From: Diprion similis
Taxonomy: Eukaryota; Arthropoda; Insecta; Hymenoptera; Diprionidae
Length of the DNA: 64,000 nt
Reading direction: 5' to 3'
Assembly (NCBI RefSeq): GCF_021155765.1
Contig: NC_060110.1
Location: 9,795,501 to 9,859,500, forward strand
This document shows, piece after piece, positions 13,901 through 24,312 of the stretch. The position numbers and the translations under genes are program-made. Position 1 is the stretch's first letter; each line of letters starts with the position of its first letter. Below the pieces are notes generated by a model. That model saw nothing but the letters and a program-made list of their open reading frames with translations. It did not search any database and was not told the origin of the DNA.

Positions 13901-16900
13901 CGCACCAACACAAAGTCAAACTACTGTTTAAAGGGTACGAGCAGTTCGATTCCGGTTCAATTGCATTGTTACAATGCGACAGGCAACAGGTACCCCCCAG
14001 TTTCCATTCTAACCACCGACATTGTATAACGGATGCTCGAAACGAAGACCGTCGCACAAGTAACGATGTTAGTATATTTATTACAGCGAAATTTTTCTTA
14101 GTTAAGGTGCACGTTTTCATCTATTATACGGTGTCAAGAATTAATACACCATTTCACTAAATCTGCTACGTATATACGTCGTGTCCAAAAAGAGTCTTAA
14201 AATTTACAATACGAGTCTACAAAAGCGGTGAATTTCTTTCATTTTCATTACTTCATTTTCACTTTGTCAGGTGTCTGAAGCACGCGTAACAATGTCAGAT
14301 AACAGACAGCCATACAGGAATGTTTGACTCCGTTGTATCATACATCACGAGCACATTTATCATATGGCAAGTATATAATAACAGTGATTTAGCCGTTCGA
14401 TACTTACGCAGTGGAACACGTGAGTCTAGGATGGTTTTCATGTCCTAGATACTAGATTTCATTACCATATTATGAGTTGCGGTCCGACTATATGCTTACC
14501 GCTGATGTGCATCGAGCCTATAGCGAGCATCACGTAAGAAAACTCACACAACATTTACATAGATTTAGATTGAGGCGAAGTTCAATGGCTTTGATATATA
14601 AAAGGTAGCCTAGTTTTTTGGTTGATGTGATAGAAAAACTGCGTCTTCGGATCGGATGTACGTGTACACACTGCGGTAAATATAAGTCTAAGTTAGTTTG
14701 CTATAACATGAGACCCAATTAGTATCGTCAGACGAAAGCCATTTAGTTTTAATCATATAGGTGTGAATTCCGACTGTAGGAAGATGTCGACTAAATTTCG
14801 TGGCCGATCATTCTCTTACGCTGTTAAAAAACTACGGTGAAGACTTCTATACAATAATTTTTTATGTCGATCTAACACTATTTGATGTTTCTGAATTCTG
14901 AATTGACCATAAAAATTATTTTATAGTAGTCCACGCCAGTCGCTTTTGGTCAGTTTTAACACCGCCAATTTTATACAGTGCATGGATGAACATTAGCCAC
15001 AACTGTCGGAACATATACCTACATGACATGTAACTATGGGGTCAGTAAAGCATCACCATGAAACCGAGCAACGGATACCTCAGCAAAAATTATAACAATA
15101 GTCGAACGAGAAAGCGACAAGACAAGGGTCACACTCTACTTGACGACCTGAACTAAAAATCTTAAGACATGCACATCAAGGTCATTCTCCTATACGGTGT
15201 ATCTCTGCCTCCATCTTTGTAAACAGCTCTCTCTTCAATTATCACTGATGGTAATAACATTCGGCTAGAACTGTTGAGCGTTAAACGTACCGTGGCATCA
15301 TCGCGTGAAATAGAAGTTGCTTTCCGCGAACGTTTTTTTAACCGATCCAACACCTTAAGGTAGCTATGAAAAATTGCTCACAATCAGAGGATGTAATGGA
15401 TTAATGTATGATCCGGCATTGTATTCGGGGTAAGATGATGAACAATTCAAAACTCCAACGTAATCCACTATTTCTGGATTACTGTATGTATAAAAAAAAA
15501 AACTGGTACATAGAGAGGAAAATCGATGCCGTTGGCACATTTTTATCTGTCCTTTTGCGCGAGAAGTAAGTGGCAGAGATAAATTAAAAATTACGAGACT
15601 ACATAAACCATGTTGCCCCCTGTTTATACCTTACGACTAATTGTAATTGGAGACCGTAGTGAGTCACAAATATATTAACTACTTTTTTAAAATTGACTTA
15701 CAGGCTGCCAGTACAGTGAGAACACTCCTCCAGTGCCAAATGTCAATCGGGATTGGGTGGTTGCCGACAATGCGACCATAGGAACTGTCGTGACGATGGT
15801 CGGGGCTGTAGACAACGAACAAAAAAGGTTCATTTACGGATTGGAACCAGTGGGACACACCTTGAATTGGGAAAACACTCTGCAACGGCCCTTGCCTTTT
15901 TACATCGACAACAGCACAGGGACTGTCTTCACTAACGAGTCCCTCCAAGGCAGAGTGAGTTTCATAAATAATTTGCATGAAGATGGAAGTAATACGAGTA
16001 TTTAAGTGTTTTGAAAGACCGGCATATGCAACGGATCTAAACTTTTCGAAGTTAGATGTGCACCACAAATTGTGCCTGCTCCTTACGAAGTTCAAACTAT
16101 TTATTCATCTGCGTTTCAATGTGAAATTTGATAAATTGTTTTCGTCCCTGGCTAGTTACTGAGTCCGGTTACTAGTTTCAGCTTCAACTCGGTCTGAGCT
16201 ATTATTTATTGGAAATGTGTTTTCTAATGCGACTCAATACTGCGAAGCTATACTGGTTAAGTTTCAGTGTCCCGGTCACGGGACCAGACGGTAAACGAGT
16301 CTGTTCACTGTCAAACCAGATTCTCTTATACCTCACAAGCATGTGTGTGTATAAAGACTGATGTACAAGACTGAAGAGTATCTTGATGTTTTACCCGACA
16401 AATCGAACCCGAGCATGCCAAGTGGCACATAGAAAACGTGACGAATATTATATCTTTATTCAGTATTCAATATCCAACAGTTGCATACACCATTGCATCC
16501 CTATCGTACCCAGCTGTAATCAAATTTATAAAAAATAGTCAGATATGCGACTTGTCAGACTGCCAACATTGACATACTATATTATAAGGACAACGGTTAC
16601 TCGGGTCTCGATCGATTCAAGTATTTAGTCGAACTTTACTGATTATATTATGACCAGAAGCTAGCTGCAAATGTCGTGTAGGTAGTACGCAGCTTGAATG
16701 TGGAATAATACTTTTTATCAAATGGGTTCAGATTGCAGCTAGCCCAACCATCTTGTACCAACCATCGTGGCCGTGGCCGTAGCCGTAGCTTGGTTCCCAG
16801 AATCTAACGTATCTCTTGCTTGATTAAGCTTAGTCGACTACTATAACGTTAAGCTCTTTACGCGTTTTTGTTCCGTATTTCCAGGGAGGTGAGAACCTGT

Positions 16901-19900
16901 CTCTATACGTGACTGTCTCGGATGGTGCCCTCGTAGTAAAGACTGAAGTCTACGCACGCATCCTGAACTCTTCGGCACTGAATGGAGGCCAAACTAGCAG
17001 GTGAATAAAGCGTCCAATTATAAAATGTACCATAAATTTCGCTGATTCACATTATCAATATACATTTATGTAAAAATTTATCTGGTACGTACCGATACGT
17101 CATGCCGAACGATGTTTGTTATCAGATTAGAGTCAGGCGGAGATTCCGTTTCTAATATGATCGGGATTTTCCCGGCAGAAAAACAGAAGCGAGACGTTTC
17201 GAGTCCAAGGAATTCCAAAGAAAATGCATAATTGCTAACTCTTTTCGTCTAAACTCTTTTCCGCGACTTCTTCATCCGATTCATCAATTCCTAATTCATC
17301 TACAATCGTTTCCGGTAACAGTCGATCACCTTATAGTCAACCTTCTGGAGATAGATTCAGACCACCGTTTGGTTTTGTACCGTACCATGGATCCCCTCAA
17401 CCGCCGGATAGATTTCCAATGACGAACAGGCCGCCGCCGCCGCCTCTTCCGCCACCTGCGACATCTCCGCGAACAACGATCCTACGTCCGCAGCCACCTA
17501 GGACAAAAAAACCCGAAGTCTTACCCTCGTCCACAACCCCACCAACGAGCAAATCGGTGGCATCAAATGAAATTCCTGGAACTGCATTGCCGAGTGCAAA
17601 CGCGAATCCCAGCGAACCAAACGGGCCCCAAGACCTTGCCATGACGATTGTCCCTGTGGCTGCTGTGTGTGCACTTGTTCTTGGACTGGGAATGGGCGCT
17701 TGGTCACTTAGGCATAAATTTTGCAGTAGCAAGAAATCGAAAGAGGAAATGGTGAGTCGGTTTCCCATGAGTGAAGCTCCAACTCTTAATACTGGGTACT
17801 AAAAAATTCGACATCTCTAAGTGTTTGTTTCTAACCTTCTACTTTCGATGGTTTTCAGAAAGAGTCAGCTTCCGCTACAGTCTCGAATTTATCCGACAAT
17901 CCATCCCTCGTCTTCAGCGGATGGGGTCGTCCAAAGGCACGCAGCAACACCTACGAAGGTTCGGACAAAGAGAACCACTCGGGAGTACAGAGTAAAGTTG
18001 CTCCGGATGATTGGGAGTTTCCCAGACATCGGCTCAAGGTGCGTAAAACAGCTTTCTGGACTCTTTATTGGGTCAGATGTAGAATGTTTCGATCAAACGT
18101 TATACCTGACTCGATAATTGAGGCTCGATCATTAATTTATCTTACGCATCCCGATTTTCAACCGTTTCCCATTAGACAAAAGTCGAACGGTTTAGACCAC
18201 ATGAGTCTATTTTTATGATGGTTTGGCATTAAGCATAAGATATTGTTTTCCCATGTACTTATGGAGCAGAAATATTAAATTCGTCGTAACTTTGAAGTCA
18301 ACTCTTTTCGAAATAAGTCTCTTCGAACACACACAACGCAGGTGTTAATTATCGTCGATGCAAGACATTCCAAATAATATTTTTCACGGCGCAGGATGAG
18401 ATTTTCATTGGAATTTAACAACATAATTGCTTTTTGGTTGTACCATTGAAATTCCTCAAATTGAGTTCTTAGTTTCTTCAACAATCTCTCGATGAAAATA
18501 TGTAGTCACACTTTTTAAATATGAGGAGATTTGAAGCAGACGAAATACTATTTTGGACTGTGGTTTATACTAACGTTGTACCAAGGCCTGAGTGTGATTG
18601 ACAATGCTGATTTGGAAGTTAGTGAATTTCTGAAATTTAACATGTACGACTGAAACACCGCTATTATACCATTAAGATCCATTAAACGTTGCATCAAGCT
18701 TAAACAAATAATTCTAGAAACATCTTTAGAAATGGCAAAGGCAGCAGGCTGCTCACGAAGTTGATTTTCTGTGTTTTTAGCGATTAATTTCTTAGCCGAT
18801 GGGTTTTTGTTTCGAAACAGCAAAGTCAGCTTACCTATGCTTGTTATTCATTATCACGTCGGAAATATAGTGAATGGTTTTGAAAGCAGTAAAAGGCTTG
18901 TCAATTATTTCCAATGGCACATTATCACAGACAATTGTACGGTAAACAAATTTCAAAACTAATTGTAAGTCAAAACAGTTAATTGACAAATATCACATAG
19001 CGGGAAGAGTCTTCGAGTTAGACATGACTAAATGGGGATAAGTAATTCAAATAATCCTTTTCAATAAGTCTAATAATCGGTCATATTACCGTTGCAATCT
19101 TGGTAAATAAAAGTAGTACTTTGGAATTAGTAAATACCAGTTTATCAAATATTTGCACAATCCAAATTTTCGTAACACAACTCAATCGATGACGACCATC
19201 CGATGCCCCCAACGCAGGTGATAGAAGCGATTAACGATAAAGCGTCAGAAGTTGATCCGTTAAGCTGCGCAGGATTAAAAATATTTGCCAAGTTGCAACG
19301 ATTTTCAAACGACGTCTGATCTCCGAGAAACCTCTCATTAGAGATAGATCGAATTCACTTTTTACAGAGTTTTAACTAATGATGACGCACCATAAAATTA
19401 TACCATATTACCATGACAAAACCTGATCCTAATAACAAACGAGCATTGAATGCTTCACAAATCCAACAAAGTATTCAAAATATGACTATATTATTCCAAC
19501 TTGTTTGTCATACAGATATTCAACATTCTTGGCGAAGGCTGCTTTGGACAAGTTTGGAAATGCGAGGCCCAAGATATCGACGGCAAGCCTGGGCCCAGCA
19601 TAGTGGCTGTTAAAACCTTGAAGGAAAATGCTACGGAGCGAGAGAGACTGGACCTCGCCCAAGAGCTCAAAGTTATGAAATCGTTGGAGATACATCCGAA
19701 CGTCGTGAGGCTGTTGGGATGCTGCACGGAACGCGAGCCAATGTTTGTCATCCTCGAGTACGTCAGCGGAGGGAAATTACAAAGCTTTTTGAGGGCCTCT
19801 AGAGAGGAGAGAAATCACGGAGGTCCCGGTCTAACTTCGCGGGATCTCACTGGATTCGTTTATCAGGTTAGTCAAGCTCGCGAAGGAAAACAGCCGAGAG

Positions 19901-21377
19901 CACTTCTGACGTAAAGACGTTATCTTTCTGTTATTGAAGCAGCCGAATGGATCTTGGATCTTGGTCCTCGGAGCTGTTGGTTTTCAAAATTTCATTACCT
20001 TCCAGATTGCGAGAGGAATGGAGTACCTCGCAGCGAGAGGAGTCATTCACAGGGACCTGGCAGCTAGGAATATTTTGATAGACGAAAATCGGGCGTGCAA
20101 AGTGGCGGATTTCGGATTCGCCCGAGACGTGGCGGCGAATCAAATATACGAAAGGAAGTCAGAAGGACGACTACCGATCAGATGGATGGCGCCTGAGAGC
20201 CTCTACGATAATATATTTTCGGTCAAGTCCGACATATGGAGTTTTGGAGTTTTGATATGGGAGATCGTCACCCTAGGATCCACGCCATATCCCGGGCTGG
20301 CGGCTGCTGAGGTAAGGAAATTGCGCTAAACAAATATAAATAATGACGAAATAGTAGCATACCACAATCAAGGGCTGATGATCTGTAGTTATCATCTTTT
20401 TTCGCGTCGTACTAATTTTTTTATGACGTTTGGAAAATTTTAACCACGACATTTCGACGGCTTCGCCTATGTTCACGGTATAATGTTCTCGGATTTTTAC
20501 CGAATGCTATAACGGTCCTGTAACTGGTTGCAAAATAAGATCGTTCAGACAATTTCAGAGAATAATCACTGTGTATATGACATAAAAATTGATACAATGA
20601 CAGACATTACGTAACATAGATATAAGTTGTTGTGATGTATGAGTTTTTGCAGAGTTTTTTGAACAACTATAAAACGGTTATATACTGAATACATTTTCCT
20701 ATTCACGTTTCAAGAAAATTGCACAACTTCGGGTACAGAAATATCAATCGAAATCATTGTGGAGTTATTTATTTCTTAAAGGTTTTAGTACATCACAAAA
20801 ATTTTCAGAAAAGAACCGTTCTAAACACAAGGATAATTCAGAAATGCTTTAGATAATTCAATTATGAAAAATGTTTTTCCTGTAGAATTTCAGGAATATT
20901 TGAAAACAAAAAAAAAATCGAAAAATTCGATGCTATATGTGGGAAATTATTTTTTTCATACATCATAGAATTGCAGAAAACGTCTCCGTTTATTCACATA
21001 AAATTGGAAAAATTTTGATGCGGGTATTTTCGGTGGGAGAGTAATTGACTTTGAGTTCAAGACAATATTTTCGTTCAATAAAGTCAAGAAATTTTTAAAA
21101 CAGCGTCAATCATTAAACGAATTCTTGAATTGCCTTTCAGGTAATGAAGAGGATCAAGGAAGGATACAGGCTCGATCGGCCTGAGCACTGCAAAAGAGAA
21201 CTCTACAATATAATGTATTATTGCTGGGACAAAGATCCAGCCTGCAGACCTTCGTTCACTGAGCTAGTCAATCTTGCAGAAGGTTTACTGCTTGATGAAA
21301 CCGATTATATAGAGCTCGATAGATTTCCCGACCACTCCTACTACAACGTCCTCAGTCTCAGTGGCGAAAAATTATAA
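4866..21377 (+). CDS. Cad96Ca: Cad96Ca/Stitcher-like receptor tyrosine kinase (8 coding exons)
   Basis: Single-pass receptor tyrosine kinase of the plasma membrane. Coding exons: 4866-4917, 15704-15954, 16885-17000, 17322-17751, 17859-18038, 19516-19866, 20006-20311, 21141-21377. All phases join, giving 1923 nt and 640 aa. Order: signal peptide (1-17), short cadherin-like ectodomain (about 19-130), proline-rich stalk (about 141-245), membrane helix (about 247-267), basic juxtamembrane stretch, kinase (344 to about 620). Kinase motifs seen: GEGCFGQV (349-356), VAVK lysine 376, helix C Glu 393, HRDLAARN (475-482), DFG (495-497), APE (522-524), CRPSFTEL near the end. The activation loop has one tyrosine, Y508. 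In flies the family member Stitcher acts in wound repair and growth, and Cad96Ca has been proposed as a juvenile-hormone receptor in moths; both are family knowledge. The assignment rests on kinase sequence plus architecture. The ATG is chosen because it opens a signal peptide; an upstream extension cannot be excluded. Confidence 0.88.
12747..12772. repeat. (AT)13 microsatellite
   Basis: Uninterrupted AT dinucleotides. They create spurious IYIYIY ORFs on both strands around 12494-13055, which should not be read as genes. Confidence 0.95.
14902..14982. repeat. dispersed repeat, copy 1
   Basis: About 80 bp, from ATTGACCATAAAAATT to TTTTATACAGTGCA, sharing a TATAGTAGTCCAC core and both ends with 60311-60389. 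I judge similarity at about 70% by eye. Probably a fragment of a mobile element; family unknown. Confidence 0.6.
15704..15954 (+). CDS. Cad96Ca: Cad96Ca-like coding exon 2 (ectodomain)
   Basis: Acceptor TTACAG, donor AGA|GTGAGT, phase 1 in and 0 out. Encodes the start of the cadherin-like ectodomain, including [13 protein letters not shown] and [20 protein letters not shown] segments; the latter resembles the end-of-strand motif of cadherin repeats. Two NxS/T sites lie within (NATI, NSTG). Confidence 0.85.
16885..17000 (+). CDS. Cad96Ca: Cad96Ca-like coding exon 3 (cadherin-like strand)
   Basis: Acceptor TTTCCAG, donor CAG|GTGAAT, phase 0 in and 2 out. Encodes [18 protein letters not shown], close to the YxLxVxVSDG strand that ends a cadherin repeat, then a linker with an NSS glycosylation site. 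Confidence 0.85.
17322..17751 (+). CDS. Cad96Ca: Cad96Ca-like coding exon 4 (proline-rich stalk and membrane helix)
   Basis: Acceptor GTAACAG, donor ATG|GTGAGT, phase 2 in and 0 out. Residues 141-283: a Pro/Thr/Ser-rich stalk with a CCG-repeat-encoded proline run, then a hydrophobic helix ([20 protein letters not shown], about 248-267) and a basic stop-transfer segment [11 protein letters not shown]. Confidence 0.9.
17859..18038 (+). CDS. Cad96Ca: Cad96Ca-like coding exon 5 (juxtamembrane)
   Basis: Acceptor GGTTTTCAG, donor AAG|GTGCGT, phase 0 both ends, 60 codons. Serine-rich cytoplasmic linker ending in [11 protein letters not shown], the usual W-E-(F/I)-P-R-x-x-L lead-in to a receptor tyrosine kinase domain. 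Confidence 0.88.
19516..19866 (+). CDS. Cad96Ca: Cad96Ca-like coding exon 6 (kinase N-lobe)
   Basis: Acceptor CATACAG, donor CAG|GTTAGT, phase 0 both ends, 117 codons. Carries the glycine loop GEGCFGQVW, the catalytic-lobe lysine in VAVK and the helix C glutamate in QELKVMK. An alternative start inside this exon is unlikely because exon 5 leads in with the correct phase and motif. Confidence 0.93.
20006..20311 (+). CDS. Cad96Ca: Cad96Ca-like coding exon 7 (kinase catalytic loop)
   Basis: Acceptor CCTTCCAG, donor GAG|GTAAGG, phase 0 both ends, 102 codons. Holds [11 protein letters not shown], a one-tyrosine activation loop ([15 protein letters not shown]) and WMAPESL. The intron before it (19867-20005) is only 139 nt. 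Confidence 0.95.
21141..21377 (+). CDS. Cad96Ca: Cad96Ca-like coding exon 8 (kinase C-lobe and stop)
   Basis: Acceptor CCTTTCAG, phase 0, ends at TAA. Encodes the kinase end ([16 protein letters not shown]) and a short tail with DYIELDRF and a tyrosine pair in DHSYYNVL, plausible SH2 docking sites. Polyadenylation-like AATAAA follows at 21560 and 21587. Confidence 0.93.
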   Translation, partial: VMKRIKEGYRLDRPEHCKRELYNIMYYCWDKDPACRPSFTELVNLAEGLLLDETDYIELDRFPDHSYYNVLSLSGEKL

Positions 21378-21559
21378 CAATAAATATAGCCGTCAGCGAT
21401 CGTGTTACAGGAGCTAGAACTGAAGCTGAGCAATGATATTTTCGAGACTGTCAGAATTCGAAGTATCATTCGTTCGTTTTAGATTCCGATCATCGCGCTA
21501 GTAGACATCCGACAGTGCACATTGTCAACAATGTAATTTTTACGTCGTTTGCCTAATCG

Positions 21560-21592
21560 AATAAACGATTGGAATGAGGGGAAAGTAATAAA
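21560..21592 (+). terminator. polyadenylation signals of the Cad96Ca-like gene
   Basis: Two AATAAA hexamers (21560-21565 and 21587-21592) lie about 180-215 nt after the stop codon on the coding strand, a normal distance for an insect 3' UTR. Confidence 0.5.
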
Positions 21593-22526
21593 AGACTTGG
21601 AGAAACAGGACCATCGGCGATAAAATGTTTATGGAGACATTGAACGTTATATTATTATTATTATGTCTGTAATTTTGTCGAAATTTTGTGTAATTTTTTT
21701 TCGTATACTGCATGAGTTTATTTCTTAATTAAGAAAATTTCACGTTAAATTTCTCGATGACTGTTGAATTTCAGTTTTAATTGATTTTAAAAAATTTGTT
21801 GTAATTCAAATGAAGGTCTCCAAATTTTTGACTTGAATGTACCTCAAAATCAAACAAATGTACGTACTATGACAAACTTTTTTTCCACATTATTATATGC
21901 GGAATTGTGTAACTAGCCTCAACGATAAGATATACTCTTGTAAATAATTTAAAAAATGAAAAGAATAAGCATAACGAATAGAAAAAAAAAATTACTAGGT
22001 TTTTAATATCGTTTTCAACTAATAATCATATTTCGGTCTGTACTTATGTCAAATTCAGAATAAACCTTTGTTAATATGCGGGGAAAAAGTAACAGAAACA
22101 TTGATTTCAATAAATAGAACAACAAAAATCGAAAATAAGCTCAAAAAAGAACGAATGAATCGATCGTTTGATGGAAGGACGAATAAATAGTAGTTTGGTA
22201 TTACTATTTCATAAATATCAAGCCTGGATTGATAGTAACATATATTTTAATGCGAAAATTAAATAATCTTCGCTTAATTTTCAACCATATTAGAACGCGC
22301 CAAATAAAAATTACTGTACTTGTATGAAAAACTACAAAAAAAGTCATACCTTTCTCTTCCAACGTGTAAATATGTACGTCAATGTATAACAATAAGTTAT
22401 TTCTAATGTAATGTAACGTAATGTATTATAATAATGGATAATAAATACCAATAAGTTTTTCATTATAATAGGATATCACCAAATTGTCTTTATTTTCATC
22501 AGAATCAGTTGAGAAGCTATCCCACA
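21593..22526. other. intergenic, no gene seen
   Basis: AT-rich spacer between the kinase gene and the downstream repeat element. No ORF with coding character and no structured motif seen. Confidence 0.5.
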
Positions 22527-22915
22527 CGGCACGTAATATTTCAGAAATGTTTCGAATAAATTACAAGATTTTAGATCCATAAAATATTCCGGCAATATAT
22601 CTGCAATGATTCTGAAGTATTTAAAAAATATACAAAGTGACTTATAACGCTTTTGATATTTCTGAAATATTCCAGGAATATGTCAATTGCAACATAATAC
22701 TTTTACCGTCTCTGAAATGTTACGAAAGTATGTGAATTGATACATAAAATTTTAAGTATTTCTGAAATATTTTGATCATATGTTAAAAATTTCAGAAGTA
22801 CGTTGTTTTAAACAAAACAGTTTCATCAATACAAAAATATTTTACACATTTGACGATCCAAATATGGCATGCCCAATATTTCTGAAATATTTCTGATCTT
22901 TCATATACTGTGCCG
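22527..22915. mobile_element. 389 bp element with CGGCAC inverted ends and 50 bp internal repeats
   Basis: Begins CGGCACGTAATATTTCAG and ends with the inverse of CGGCACAGTATATGAAAG, giving imperfect terminal inverted repeats. Inside, TCTGAA(A/G)TRT recurs at 22611, 22661, 22711 and 22761, an exact 50 bp period, with further related blocks at about 22576 and 22881. No coding capacity. Best read as a non-autonomous DNA element or a satellite-like unit; no target-site duplication is evident. Confidence 0.55.
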
Positions 22916-23026
22916 ACCAAATTATAGTTTTTTGATTTTTTGAATAATCAGTCAATATATTCTTATTGTTGAATTTTAATATTCCTTCGATAGAAATCAT
23001 ATGGAGAAAACTGAGATGCTTATGTA

Positions 23027-23100
23027 ACCGGTAGCATAGCGTAGTGATTAGGACGTGCGACTTGTAATGCGAGGATTTCGGTTCAAATGCCGGCTAGGAC
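23027..23100 (+). repeat. tRNA-derived SINE-like head (or decayed tRNA)
   Basis: Contains an A-box-like TAGCATAGCGTAGTG and a B box GGTTCAAATGCC at about the spacing found in tRNA genes. The anticodon-stem region does not pair well and acceptor pairing is poor, so a working tRNA is unlikely. Pol III promoter remnants of this kind typify SINE heads. The tail could not be delimited. Confidence 0.45.
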
Positions 23101-23699
23101 ATAACAATGCAAATAGCACAGTGAAATCGAAATAGACATTGTAATCGACAATCGGACCTGTTCGGATGTGTTTCGGTAATCGAAAAATCCTGTTCACACT
23201 TCAAACATAGATTTTTGTATTTATTTTTATATTAACCTGTTCCATAATCACTTGATGTGAGCCTGATCGTGGTCGAGGCCTGATAGAAATTTCTGATCGA
23301 GCTGATAATCATAACTCAAGAAATATTAAATCACGTTGACAACGACTGGATCTTCAATTTTCAAAATTTCGTGGAAATTGACACTTATATTTGTCGCAAA
23401 ATATCGCTGGGCAACTGACACATTGACAACGTGATATATCGCAGGCGTCTGAAGGCGCCAAACATCCTTTTTGTAATTGAAAATTCATGATAGCATACCT
23501 TCAGTATATCTCCACATCAAATCATTCGCGACAACATTGATTAACGTCTCGACCAATCACGCGTCAGTTGTGTTTAAAACTGACAAGCACAGGGATGGAG
23601 AGCCTAACATAAATTAAAGTGGAGAACGTGCGAGCAAAAAAATCGTGGGTAAGATTCAGCTTCCGTAAACAGTGGAAAGTAGTACTTTATTTACAAAGT

Positions 23700-24252
23700 T
23701 TTAAATTTATCGTAAACACAGCGGTAAAAAGGAGGCGATGACAAGCTTACACATCTTGGCGGCATCGACTCGGCGTCGGCGCAGTGCATTTCGGTAGCTG
23801 CGCGCGCAGCCGCGGCTCACTTCAGACCTTGAGACTCTCGGCAGGCAGGCGTGGTAGTCGATCTAGTCGGCCATCGGCGTCGCCGCATCGTTCGAGTAAA
23901 AAAGTCGACAGACAGGAAGAAATCCGAGGTTTCGATCGAGGGGATAACAGCGCGCATTCTGTCCTCCGAGGTGTCGTGGGACCGTTTTGCGCGATAGTTG
24001 ATCGCCTTTTTTGCACTTACCGCCAATCATGGCCGCCTCCGTATCGACGACGCTGCACTCGCAGACGTAGTAAGTACACGCGCACGAAAGCTCTTTGGAG
24101 CAGACGACGCGTCGGACAGCAGCCCGCTATTGTCAACTGTTAACTGCAGACGGTTTTCAACGAGGGAGCAGCGGGGGTCTCTTGACGATATTTAAACCCG
24201 TCTCGGCGACGTGTCGACCGGATTCAACCCCGATTTAACCAGAGGCCGAGAA
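23700..24252 (+). promoter_or_regulatory. CpG-rich promoter and 5' UTR of the GGPP synthase gene
   Basis: GC- and CpG-rich block just before the synthase start codon, in contrast to AT-rich flanks. It includes CAATCATGGCCGCCTCC near 24023-24040, which resembles a YY1/Pho-type initiator motif. No TATA box is obvious, fitting a housekeeping promoter. ORFs here are open on both strands because of composition. One ends at TAA 24193-24195, in frame with and 57 nt before the synthase ATG, so that ATG is the first usable one in its frame. Confidence 0.5.
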
Positions 24253-24312
24253 ATGGACACGGACAAGAGCTGCGTGCCGTATTCTCAGAGCGGAGATAAG
24301 CAGCAGGATGAG
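24253..24312 (+). CDS. GGPS1: GGPP synthase coding exon 1
   Basis: ATG to donor GAG|GTTAGT, 20 codons, phase 0 out. A polar N-terminal lead with no targeting signal. The in-frame TAA 57 nt upstream supports this start. Confidence 0.8.

Larger units (their letters stand above)
4918..15703 (+). other. intron 1 of the Cad96Ca-like gene
   Basis: 10.8 kb without a supported gene. ORFs of up to 163 codons (13669-14160 plus, 13782-14120 minus) overlap each other and resemble nothing I know. Contains an (AT)13 run at 12747-12772, one copy of a dispersed repeat at 14902-14982, and a perfect CRE palindrome TGACGTCA at 9474-9481. Receptor kinase genes commonly keep enhancers in a long first intron, but none can be shown here. 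Confidence 0.6.

Noticed and set aside
13669..14160. 163-codon plus-strand ORF and 112-codon antisense ORF inside kinase intron 1
   Set aside because: Non-ATG start on the plus strand, both strands open, no recognisable motif, and position inside a long intron.
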